From assembly GCA_044228045.1 (NCBI GenBank), contig JBGAVQ010000002.1:16908-80907 (forward strand): a stretch of 64,000 nucleotides of DNA, in the 5' to 3' direction. The DNA is from JAXLVB01 sp044228045. Lineage in GTDB: Bacteria; Bacteroidota; Bacteroidia; Cytophagales; Spirosomataceae. Under the pieces are notes generated by a model. The model did not search any database. It saw only the letters and a program-made list of their open reading frames with translations, and was not told where the DNA came from. A program made the translations under genes and the position numbers. Of the stretch, positions 44,452 to 52,131 are shown piece by piece (the first letter of the stretch is position 1; each line of letters opens with the position of its first letter).

Positions 44452-45417
44452 TCACAAATATCGTTCTCCCACCAAGTAATTTTTTACATAATCTGAAATA
44501 CCTTCTTCTAAGGTATGAAAGGGGCGGTCGTAGCCAATAGAGCGCAGTTTGCTCATGTTGGCTTGAGTAAAATATTGGTATTTATCCCTAATATCTGCCG
44601 GTGTGTCAACAAAGTCAATTTGAGGCGTGAGGTCAAGGGCTTTGAAGGTGTTGGTAGCCAAGTCTAAAAAAGTACGAGCTTTGCCTGAGCCTAAGTTGTA
44701 GATACCTGAATGCTTACGCTGGTACATCAAAAACATACAAACCTCCACCAAGTCTTTTACATAGACAAAGTCCCTCATTTGTTCGCCGTCCTTATAATCT
44801 GGGTTATGTGAACGAAACAGCCTCATTTGGCCCGAAGCTTGAATTTGATTAAATGTATGAAAAATAACCGAAGCCATTCGCCCTTTGTGGTATTCGTTAG
44901 GGCCATACACATTAAAAAACTTCAATCCTGCCCAAAAAAACGGTTTTTCGCTTTGGCGCAAAGCCCAAATATCAAACTCGTTTTTAGAGTCGCCATAAGG
45001 GTTGAGCGGCCTTAGCTTGGACACTAAACTTTCGTTGTCGTCATAACCCAATTCGCCAAGGCCATACGTAGCAGCAGAGGAGGCATAGACCAACGGAATC
45101 TGATAATCAATACATTTTTGCCAAATTTGCTTAGAGTAACTAACATTAAGTTTTTCAAAGATGCTGCGGTCAAATTCGGTAGTGTCGGTACGTGCACCTA
45201 TGTGAAAGATGAATTCTACTTCGTAATAATTTTGATCAAGCCAGTCAAAAAAGTGGTCTCTTTCTACTCGTTCAAGAATATGTTTTCCTACTAAATTTTT
45301 ATTTTTTTGTTCATCCGAAAAATCATCAACTGCGATGATATGCTTAAAATTGTCTTGATTGAGACGTTCAACCAAACAACTTCCGATGAATCCTGCTGCA
45401 CCTGTTACAATAATCAT
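44452..45417 (-). CDS. hldD: ADP-L-glycero-D-manno-heptose 6-epimerase
   Basis: A 321-residue SDR epimerase that converts ADP-D-glycero- to ADP-L-glycero-manno-heptose for the LPS core. Motifs: IIVTGAAGFIGSCL, FHIGARTDTTE, YASSAATYGLGE, the PYGDSKNEFD (YxxxK-like) motif and KFFNVYGPNEYHKGRMASV, typical of HldD. It starts 3 bp after the small gene at 45421-45663. Confidence 0.95.
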   Translation of the reverse strand: MIIVTGAAGFIGSCLVERLNQDNFKHIIAVDDFSDEQKNKNLVGKHILERVERDHFFDWLDQNYYEVEFIFHIGARTDTTEFDRSIFEKLNVSYSKQIWQKCIDYQIPLVYASSAATYGLGELGYDDNESLVSKLRPLNPYGDSKNEFDIWALRQSEKPFFWAGLKFFNVYGPNEYHKGRMASVIFHTFNQIQASGQMRLFRSHNPDYKDGEQMRDFVYVKDLVEVCMFLMYQRKHSGIYNLGSGKARTFLDLATNTFKALDLTPQIDFVDTPADIRDKYQYFTQANMSKLRSIGYDRPFHTLEEGISDYVKNYLVGERYL

Positions 45418-45420
45418 ACG

Positions 45421-45663
45421 TTAAAATTTTTCTGCTGGTGGATAGGTATTTTTACTTAGCAAGAAAAGTTTGTAAAGGTAGCTTAATGCATAATAAAAAT
45501 CCATAGACAGAAAAGTGATAAAATTGTACTTTTTTGAGATAACTTCTTGACTTTTTAAGTAAAGTACCGAAGATACTAAACCATACGAACCCAACCATAT
45601 CCACTGCAATACCACAATGAAGTTAGCATCCAGGCCTCTGTTTACCCACCTCGGGTTACGCAC
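45421..45663 (-). CDS. Small membrane protein of unknown function
   Basis: An open frame of up to 80 residues ending 3 bp before hldD. The body, NFIVVLQWIWLGSYGLVSSV then KKYNFITFLSMDFYYALSYL, is aromatic-rich with two likely membrane segments and ends NTYPPAEKF. The first 13 residues look non-coding, so the real start may be a CTG or GTG further in. I do not recognise a family. Tight spacing with hldD suggests co-expression. Confidence 0.5.
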   Translation of the reverse strand: MRNPRWVNRGLDANFIVVLQWIWLGSYGLVSSVLYLKSQEVISKKYNFITFLSMDFYYALSYLYKLFLLSKNTYPPAEKF

Positions 45664-45703
45664 CTCAGGTTGTGGACCCCGCTGTAAATTGTAAATTGAT
45701 TAT

Positions 45704-45711
45704 TACCTTTG
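45704..45711 (+). promoter_or_regulatory. Putative queD promoter -7 box
   Basis: TACCTTTG fits TAnnTTTG and lies 19 bp before the queD start. No good -33 element is visible. Confidence 0.35.
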
Positions 45712-45730
45712 TGAAAATTTTAGCACAATA

Positions 45731-46150
45731 ATGGTTTACGTTAGTAGAAAAGAACACTTTAACGCAGCGCATCGCTTGTACAATCCAGCTTGGAGCGACG
45801 AACAAAACGCTGAGGTATTTGGCCCCTGCGCCAATGTGAACTGGCATGGTCATAATTTTGAATTGGTAGTAACGGTAAAGGGAATCCCTCATCCAGATAC
45901 TGGATTTGTCATTGATTTGAAAAAATTAAGCAGCCTCATTAAACAAGAAGTTGTTGAAAAAGTAGATCATAAAAACTTGAACTTAGATGTTGAATTTATG
46001 CAAGGCAAAATGGCCAGTTGTGAGGTTTTTGTGATAGAAATCTGGAAAATTTTGGCTCCAAAGATTAAGGAAATTGCACCAAATGCACAGCTTCATCACC
46101 TACATTTGGTAGAAACCCCGAAGAATTTTGTGGATTATTATGGAGAATAA
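45731..46150 (+). CDS. queD: 6-carboxytetrahydropterin synthase (QueD/PTPS family)
   Basis: A 139-residue T-fold enzyme of the 6-pyruvoyl-tetrahydropterin synthase family. The zinc histidines are in HFNAAHRL and NWHGHNFEL; FGPCANVNWHGH supplies the catalytic Cys, and VDHKNLNLD follows. QueD acts in queuosine (preQ0) synthesis from dihydroneopterin triphosphate; a true PTPS role is the alternative. It lies 3 bp before lpxB. Confidence 0.9.
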   Translation: MVYVSRKEHFNAAHRLYNPAWSDEQNAEVFGPCANVNWHGHNFELVVTVKGIPHPDTGFVIDLKKLSSLIKQEVVEKVDHKNLNLDVEFMQGKMASCEVFVIEIWKILAPKIKEIAPNAQLHHLHLVETPKNFVDYYGE

Positions 46151-46153
46151 CGC

Positions 46154-47278
46154 ATGACCTATTTTATCATTGCAGGCGAGCGTTCGGGAGATTTGCATGG
46201 GGCCAATTTGATAAATGCGCTCCGATTTAAAGACCCTCATGCCCAAGTGTTTGCCTATGGGGGTGAGCAAATGCAAGCAGCTGGTGCCACACTTTTGCAA
46301 CACTATCAGGCATATTCGATGATGGGTTTTGTAGAAGTATTCTTCAACCTCAAAAAATTATTGGGTGTGATGTCTGCTTGCAAAAAAGCCATTGTAGCGC
46401 ATCAACCCGATGTGGTTATTTTGATAGATTTTGCAGGATTCAACCTCCGCATTGCCAAATTCGCTAAAAAACAAGGCTTTCGTACCTTCTATTATATTTC
46501 GCCCAAAGTATGGGCTTGGAATCAAAAGCGAGCCTTGGCCATTAAGCAAGTAATAGACCGAATGTTTGTGATTTTGCCTTTTGAGGTAGATTTTTACAAA
46601 CGCTTCAACTATGAAGTAGATTATGTAGGCAATCCTTTATTAGATGCTATCAAGGCGTTTGTGCCTAACCCAAATTTCTGTCAAGCGCATCAACTAAACT
46701 CCAAGGCTATTGTTGCCCTATTGCCTGGGAGTCGAGAGCAAGAGATTCTCAAAATGCTTCCCAAAATGCTCTCTGTAGTTTCACAATTTCCTGATTATCA
46801 GTTCGTAGTAGCAGGAGTCAGTAATTTGCCTCTCAACTTGTACCAGCAAAGTTTAGCGCAATTACCAAGCGTTAAATTGGTGATGGATTCGGCGTATGAC
46901 TTGCTTTATGTGGCATCATCAGCGTTGGTTACCTCTGGAACAGCTACTTTGGAAACAGCTCTTTTTAATGTTCCGCAAGTAGTTTGTTATGAAACCAGTA
47001 CCTTATCCTATCAAATAGGAAAGAGGCTCATCAGTGTACCGTTTATTTCGTTGGTTAATTTGATTGCTAACAAGGAAGTTGTTAAAGAACTGATTCAAGA
47101 CCAATTGAATGAAGCCAATTTGAAGCAAGAGTTGGCAGCTATTACGAGCAATAAACCCAACCGAGAGCTACTTTTAAATGATTACGCCCGCCTCCACCAG
47201 TTGATGGGAGAGGCAGGCGCATCAGAAAGAGCCGCTAATTTGATGGTTAAGTATCTTAGTAATTCTGAGTCAAGATAG
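46154..47278 (+). CDS. lpxB: Lipid-A-disaccharide synthase
   Basis: A 374-residue GT19 enzyme that joins UDP-diacylglucosamine and lipid X on the inner membrane. Signatures: IIAGERSGDLHGANLI, MMGFVEVFFNLKKLL, VILIDFAGFNLRIAKFAKK, YYISPKVWAWNQKR, VGNPLLDA, LLPGSREQEI and VTSGTATLETAL. The last residues and stop codon (NSESR) are encoded by an AGTCAAGATAGTC repeat shared with the cluster at 8683-8697. It is 3 bp after queD. Confidence 0.96.
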   Translation: MTYFIIAGERSGDLHGANLINALRFKDPHAQVFAYGGEQMQAAGATLLQHYQAYSMMGFVEVFFNLKKLLGVMSACKKAIVAHQPDVVILIDFAGFNLRIAKFAKKQGFRTFYYISPKVWAWNQKRALAIKQVIDRMFVILPFEVDFYKRFNYEVDYVGNPLLDAIKAFVPNPNFCQAHQLNSKAIVALLPGSREQEILKMLPKMLSVVSQFPDYQFVVAGVSNLPLNLYQQSLAQLPSVKLVMDSAYDLLYVASSALVTSGTATLETALFNVPQVVCYETSTLSYQIGKRLISVPFISLVNLIANKEVVKELIQDQLNEANLKQELAAITSNKPNRELLLNDYARLHQLMGEAGASERAANLMVKYLSNSESR

Positions 47279-47290
47279 TCAAGAAAGTGC
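47267..47290 (+). repeat. AGTCAAGATAGTC repeat overlapping lpxB stop
   Basis: GAGTCAAGATAGTCA here matches, as reverse complement, 8683-8697 over 15 of 15 bases. The lpxB TAG stop is inside it, so the repeat forms the gene's end. Confidence 0.55.
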
Positions 47291-47390
47291 TTATGGGTTT
47301 CATCCCTCGACTGCCACCTCACCAACCTGCAAGCGCCTTTGGTCCACATACAATTTTACAACACAAGGGAAGACAAAGGGGCAAACTATA

Positions 47391-48614
47391 TTAAACGGGG
47401 TACTCGTGCGGCAACACACCGTTTACTTCTTCGTGCCATGGTAATCCATGTACATTGAGCATTTCCATAAATGGATCGGGGTTCATTTCTTCGCAGTTCC
47501 ACACGCCTGGTGTCATCCACTGGCCTTCAATCATCATCATGGCCCCAATCATGGCTGGCACACCTGTTGTGTAGCTAACACCCTGAGCCTGAACTTCTTG
47601 CCAACAGTCTTGGTGCTTACAATTGTTATAAACATAGTAATTTGTGTCTTCACCATTTTTACCTAAGCCTTTAATCTGACAGCCAATAGACGTTTCGCCA
47701 GTGTAGTTTTCGCCGAGGGTATCGGGTGCTGGCAGTACAGCCTTCAAAAACTCCAGAGGGACGATGTCCTGTCCCTGAAACTTAATGGGAGCGATGCTGG
47801 TCATGCCAACATTTTGCAGAACCGTTAGGTGTGTAATATATTGCTGACCAAAGGTCATCCAGAACCTTGCACGCTTGAGAGTAGGGAAATTTTTGACCAA
47901 CGACTCTAATTCTTCGTGGTACAATACGTAGCTTTCTTTGGGGCCAATATTGGGGTAGTCAATAGGTTTATGGATACTCATGGCCGGAATCTCAACCCAT
48001 TCGCCGTTTTCCCAGTAGCGTCCAGCTTGCGTAATTTCACGAATGTTGATTTCGGGATTAAAATTAGTCGCAAATGCCTTACCGTGATCGCCAGCGTTGC
48101 AATCAATAATATCTAAATAATGCATTTCCGAAAAATGATGCTTTTGGGCATAGGCGCAATAGACCTGTGTAACGCCTGGGTCGAAACCGCAACCTAACAA
48201 AGCCATCAAACCAGCTTCTTTGAAGCGTTCTTGATAAGCCCATTGCCACGAATACTCAAATTTAGCTACGTCTTTGGGTTCGTAATTGGCGGTATCTAAG
48301 TAATGAACGCCTGTTTGCAAGCAAGCCTCCATGATGGTCAAATCTTGATACGGTAAGGCTACATTAATAACCATAAAAGGTTGATAATCTTGTAGTAATG
48401 CAACCAGTTCGGGTACATTGTCGGCATCTACTTGGGCCGTTTGGATGGTGGTAGGTAGTCCAATTGCGGCAGCCTCAGCTGCTATTTTATCACACTTTGC
48501 CTTGGTACGGCTTGCCAGCAAAACTTCGGAGAACGTTTGGGGATTCATAGCACATTTTTTTGCCACTACATTACCCACGCCACCAGCTCCAATGATGAGC
48601 ACTTTTTGAGCCAT
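47391..48614 (-). CDS. Carboxy(nor)spermidine synthase (saccharopine dehydrogenase family)
   Basis: A 407-residue NADPH-dependent enzyme of the Lys1/CANSDH type. The Rossmann start is KVLIIGAGGVGNVVAKKCA; NVALPYQDLTIMEACLQTGV, YLDTANYEP and ALLGCGFDPGVTQVYCAYA are typical. In Bacteroidota this group reductively condenses aspartate semialdehyde with putrescine to carboxyspermidine, which NspC (19222-20361) then decarboxylates. The upstream region carries a TATCTTTG -7 box overlapping TTGTTCAA iterons. Saccharopine dehydrogenase itself is less likely. Confidence 0.9.
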   Translation of the reverse strand: MAQKVLIIGAGGVGNVVAKKCAMNPQTFSEVLLASRTKAKCDKIAAEAAAIGLPTTIQTAQVDADNVPELVALLQDYQPFMVINVALPYQDLTIMEACLQTGVHYLDTANYEPKDVAKFEYSWQWAYQERFKEAGLMALLGCGFDPGVTQVYCAYAQKHHFSEMHYLDIIDCNAGDHGKAFATNFNPEINIREITQAGRYWENGEWVEIPAMSIHKPIDYPNIGPKESYVLYHEELESLVKNFPTLKRARFWMTFGQQYITHLTVLQNVGMTSIAPIKFQGQDIVPLEFLKAVLPAPDTLGENYTGETSIGCQIKGLGKNGEDTNYYVYNNCKHQDCWQEVQAQGVSYTTGVPAMIGAMMMIEGQWMTPGVWNCEEMNPDPFMEMLNVHGLPWHEEVNGVLPHEYPV

Positions 48615-48645
48615 TGTAAAACAGTTTTTAGGTTGAAAATGAATG

Positions 48646-48653
48646 CAAAGATA
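48646..48653 (-). promoter_or_regulatory. Promoter -7 box of the carboxyspermidine synthase gene
   Basis: TATCTTTG on the minus strand, 31 bp before the ATG. A TTG 17 bp upstream (48671-48673 on the plus strand as CAA) is a plausible -33 element and overlaps the first TTGTTCAA iteron. Confidence 0.5.
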
Positions 48654-48665
48654 AATAGATTACAC

Positions 48666-48732
48666 TTGTTCAACACCTTTTACTAAATTGTTCAAAGATT
48701 TCTTTTTTTGTTCAACACTTTTTAATAATTTG
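48666..48732. promoter_or_regulatory. TTGTTCAA iterons, possible operator
   Basis: TTGTTCAA occurs at 48666, 48688 and 48708, about two helical turns apart. The first and third are part of a longer 25-bp direct repeat (48666-48690 and 48708-48732, 22 of 25 identical, 42 bp apart). The first covers the likely -33 region of the divergent minus-strand promoter. This layout suggests a regulator that binds one face of the helix. Confidence 0.5.
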
Positions 48733-48756
48733 CTTTTAGTTTTGTGAACTAAAAGC
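48732..48756. repeat. Perfect 10-bp palindrome next to the iterons
   Basis: GCTTTTAGTT, loop TTGTG, AACTAAAAGC (48732-48741 and 48747-48756). It contains TAGTTTTG, a possible plus-strand -7 box, so it could be an operator or the start of the leader for the T9SS gene. Confidence 0.45.
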
Positions 48757-48917
48757 TCCCTTCAAAAAATATCAAGTAAGTAAAGATTTCAATTTTTGAG
48801 TGAATCACATTTCATAACTTTTTTAATTCTGTATAGTCAAAGTATTAATATTAGGATTGTCCAAAACGTGTAATGTTACTTGCGGGGCAGATGTTCGTTT
48901 AGACCTTAGCGTAGCAT

Positions 48918-48942
48918 TACTTTTGGAGAGAACCCAAAAGTA
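48918..48942 (+). repeat. Leader hairpin before the first T9SS protein
   Basis: TACTTTTGG (48918-48926) pairs with CCAAAAGTA (48934-48942) 45 bp before the start codon. No T-run follows, so it is not an obvious terminator. The gap 48615-48987 otherwise shows only AT-rich sequence. Confidence 0.4.
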
Positions 48943-48987
48943 GAATTCTATTTTTTTGTTTATCCATTTCTTCTGTCAATCAAATTT

Positions 48988-51900
48988 ATGAAAACGCTTC
49001 TATTGCTAATTGGCATATTATGTTGTTATGTAAACAATTGCCTTGGTCTTACATTTACGGCAATTCAAACTGGCGATTTTGAAGATCCTCTAACTTGGAA
49101 TGTTATGGGTATGACAGTTCCAACATCAGCAGATGATGTAATTATTCCTAATGGTTTTACTGTTACATTGAATACAGTAAATGGTAACTGTTTGGGCCTA
49201 ACAGTAGGTGGTATTTTAGTTATAAATGCAAGCAGAACGCTAATTGTAGCTGGTTCTGTAACAAATAATGGCACGATTACGGCAAATGGAATTTTGGCAT
49301 TAAACAATGCAGGAGCTTCGTTTACTAATGCGGCAATGTCAACTACTACGGTGGTAGCTGGAGGTGCATTGAATTTATCTTGCTCATTGACTAATTCTGG
49401 AAACTGTACAATTGCTGGTACACTCAGTTCTAATAGCTCCATTTTGAATAATAGTGTCATTACTGTGAGTGGTACTTTAAATAGCACAACTGGGGCTACT
49501 ACACTAACCGTAGCTGGAGGTGCAAACCTTTCTGTAAGTGTTGGTGGTAATATGAGCTTGACATGCACTTTGGCCAACAGTGGAACAGTGACCAATAGTG
49601 GTATCATTACGGCAGCTGGGGCAGTTACTAATAGTAGTACATTTACAAATGCTGGTACATTTACGGCTAATAGTTCGGTCAATAACAGTAGTACTTTTAA
49701 CAACAATGCAGCAGCAATATGTACCATCAACAATACTTTTACGACCAGTACTTCCATTATTAATAACGGCACTTTTACTATTTCAGGTTCTGGAACGTTT
49801 GTTGGAAACACTGCTGCTACTACTTTAACAGTAGGTGCAGGAGCAAATTTATCTGTTAGTGTGGGGGGCACTATGAACTTAAGTTGTGTTTTAGCAAATA
49901 GTGGAATATTTACCAGTAATGGTACAATTAATACAAATACAACTGTTACAAACAATGGCACGATGACAATTGGCGGTACCTTTACAACCAGTAATGCTAT
50001 AACGAATAACAATAACATGACCGTTGGTGGTACAATCAACGCCAATAACGCTGGTTCAACCTTCACTATTGGGGGATCGGCCAGTTTGTCAGTAAGCGTG
50101 GGTGGTACACTCAACCTGAGTTGCTCGACAGCCAACACAGGTACTTTGACCAATGGAGGAACAATAACCTTGAACGGGAGTTCAAATAGCCATACGGGTA
50201 TAACCAAAACATTGACTAATCAGGCAGGTGGAGTTATTATAGTACCACTTACGAAAACCTTGAATTTTGGGCAAAACTTGGCAAATGCCGGCAATATCCA
50301 AATTGGAGGAACGGTAAACTGTGGTGTAGGTACTGTATTTTCAGCAGGTACTACTATAACTATTGAGAACACTGGAAGTATTACAAGCACCAGTATGACT
50401 TCTACACTGACATTTAATTATTCTTATACGCTTTCTATTAACTTCACAGGATATTTGAGGGTACTTCAAGGAGGAGGAACAGTGAATGTAGTAAATTTGA
50501 ACTTTCAGGGGACAAATCAATTTGTATTATTTCCGCTGAATATGCAAATAATAGGTAACACGATTACTGCTACCACCATTACCTTTGGAAGTGGCTCATC
50601 AATGCCTTTTGTATTTAGTAATGCGGGGGCAATTACGGCCACTACTATAGATGTACGCTGCTCCAGTGCAGTGACATTTGGTGGAGGCAGTGTGACAGCT
50701 ACCAATTTTACTATATTTAGCAGTGGTGGTGTTAGCTTCAATAGTAGTGGTGGTAATATCAATTTTACCAATTTATTGATGAATTCAGGCAGTAGTGGTG
50801 GACTTAATGTTTCAAATACAGGGTCGGTCACTATTACTAATACGCTCACTCATAATGGTACTGGTACAGTGAATCTAAACGCTAATCCCACAACCTACTC
50901 AATTACCAATATTACATCGGGTAGCGGCAATTTGGCTGCAAGAATGTTTGTAAATAAAACAATTGCACTTTCTGGTGCACTTACACTTAATTCTGGACTG
51001 GTTTTATTGGCTTCTTCCGCTTATTTAAGTGCTGTTACTTTCAATGGAGGTGGTTCGGGTAGTTTTGTAGTACCTCATGCCACAAGCACCAGTAGTTATT
51101 TACAAACCCAAGTCAATGATTTCGCTACACTGCTTTTTCCTATTGGCGTTGATGCAAGTGGAAGCTACCGCTACACGCCCGTTACCATGTCACCCAATGC
51201 CGTGACTACTTTTGGAATAAGAGTTCGAAAAGGCCTTACTGTAGCTGCAGATGACCCAAATCAAATTGTTGATTTGGAGTACGACATTAAAAAAATAAGT
51301 GCCAATGCGGTTACTGCCAGTGCTACTTTTCAGTGGAATACACTTGACCAGAAACCCGGATTCAGCGCAGCGGCAGCGTATGTAGCCCATTATACTTCGG
51401 CTTGGACAAAAGTAAATGACGTGTCAGTTTCGGGTGGAAACCCTTATTCCGCTACGGTTAATGGACTTACCAGTTTTTCACCTTATGCTGTGTTCAGTTT
51501 AAGAGCTATTCCGGTAACACTAACACGATTTGTGGCCGAAGAGCAAAACGGTGATGCTCTATTGAGTTGGACAACCGTTCAAGAAATCAATAATAAAGGT
51601 TTTGAGATTGAAAGAAGCCAAGATGCGCTTCATTTTGAGAAAATTGGCTTTGTAGCTGGCGCTGGCAGTACAAAAGAAACTTACCATTACAAATTTGTGG
51701 ACTATCGAGTGACAGACGTAACATATTATCGTCTGAAACAGATAGACTTAGACGGACGATTTTCTTATAGTAGGGCCTTGGCAGTAATTCCTTCCACTAC
51801 TATGTCTAATGAAAGTATAGTTTTTCCTAATCCTTCATCATCAGGGCAGTTTTACCTACAAACGCAAACAGATGTGTTGTCATGGAAAATGTTGGGGATG

Positions 51901-52032
51901 GATGGGAAAATTATAGAAGAAGGAAAGGGACGAAAAGTTATGTTTGACCTTAGTAAACAGGGGCGGGGCTCGTACCTGATTCGGGTAGAAACTGACAATG
52001 GAGTAATTGCCAAGAAACTCTTAGTTGAATGA
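48988..52032 (+). CDS. T9SS-secreted beta-repeat surface protein
   Basis: A 1014-residue protein. It has a signal peptide (about 1-20), then a G8-like opening (GDFEDPLTWNVMG..PTSADDVIIPNGFTVTL), then a long Ser/Thr/Asn/Gly-rich beta-helix region (about 70-780). Within it a module with LSVSVGG and LSC-LANSG recurs near DNA positions 49361, 49501, 49821 and 50060; codons differ between copies. Towards the C-terminus are a domain with GLTSFSPYAVFSL, a segment ALLSWTTVQEINNKGFEIER with YYRLKQIDLDGRFSYS, and the type A sorting tail (VFPNPSSSGQFYL ... GSYLIRVETDNGVIAKKLLVE). It is exported by T9SS and probably anchored on the surface. The next gene is a close relative. Binding partner is unknown; adhesion is inference. 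Confidence 0.85.
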   Translation: MKTLLLLIGILCCYVNNCLGLTFTAIQTGDFEDPLTWNVMGMTVPTSADDVIIPNGFTVTLNTVNGNCLGLTVGGILVINASRTLIVAGSVTNNGTITANGILALNNAGASFTNAAMSTTTVVAGGALNLSCSLTNSGNCTIAGTLSSNSSILNNSVITVSGTLNSTTGATTLTVAGGANLSVSVGGNMSLTCTLANSGTVTNSGIITAAGAVTNSSTFTNAGTFTANSSVNNSSTFNNNAAAICTINNTFTTSTSIINNGTFTISGSGTFVGNTAATTLTVGAGANLSVSVGGTMNLSCVLANSGIFTSNGTINTNTTVTNNGTMTIGGTFTTSNAITNNNNMTVGGTINANNAGSTFTIGGSASLSVSVGGTLNLSCSTANTGTLTNGGTITLNGSSNSHTGITKTLTNQAGGVIIVPLTKTLNFGQNLANAGNIQIGGTVNCGVGTVFSAGTTITIENTGSITSTSMTSTLTFNYSYTLSINFTGYLRVLQGGGTVNVVNLNFQGTNQFVLFPLNMQIIGNTITATTITFGSGSSMPFVFSNAGAITATTIDVRCSSAVTFGGGSVTATNFTIFSSGGVSFNSSGGNINFTNLLMNSGSSGGLNVSNTGSVTITNTLTHNGTGTVNLNANPTTYSITNITSGSGNLAARMFVNKTIALSGALTLNSGLVLLASSAYLSAVTFNGGGSGSFVVPHATSTSSYLQTQVNDFATLLFPIGVDASGSYRYTPVTMSPNAVTTFGIRVRKGLTVAADDPNQIVDLEYDIKKISANAVTASATFQWNTLDQKPGFSAAAAYVAHYTSAWTKVNDVSVSGGNPYSATVNGLTSFSPYAVFSLRAIPVTLTRFVAEEQNGDALLSWTTVQEINNKGFEIERSQDALHFEKIGFVAGAGSTKETYHYKFVDYRVTDVTYYRLKQIDLDGRFSYSRALAVIPSTTMSNESIVFPNPSSSGQFYLQTQTDVLSWKMLGMDGKIIEEGKGRKVMFDLSKQGRGSYLIRVETDNGVIAKKLLVE

Positions 52033-52064
52033 CAGCCTACTAACCGACAAAGTTTTGAGCCAAA

Positions 52065-52100
52065 TGCAAAAATAGCCTTTCTAAAACGGCTATTTTTGCA
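52065..52100 (+). terminator. Intrinsic terminator between the two T9SS genes
   Basis: TGCAAAAATAGCC (52065-52077) and GGCTATTTTTGCA (52088-52100) form a perfect 13-bp stem with a 10-nt loop. It separates the transcripts, leaving 31 bp to the next start. Confidence 0.8.
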
Positions 52101-52131
52101 TGACTACAATTTGATTCCAAAAACACTACGT

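Noticed and set aside
49065..50207. Antisense open frame of 380 residues inside the first T9SS gene
   Set aside because: It is hydrophobic V/L/P-rich low complexity, the mirror of a Thr/Asn/Gly-rich gene with few stop codons on the other strand; the sense frame has a signal peptide and a sorting tail.
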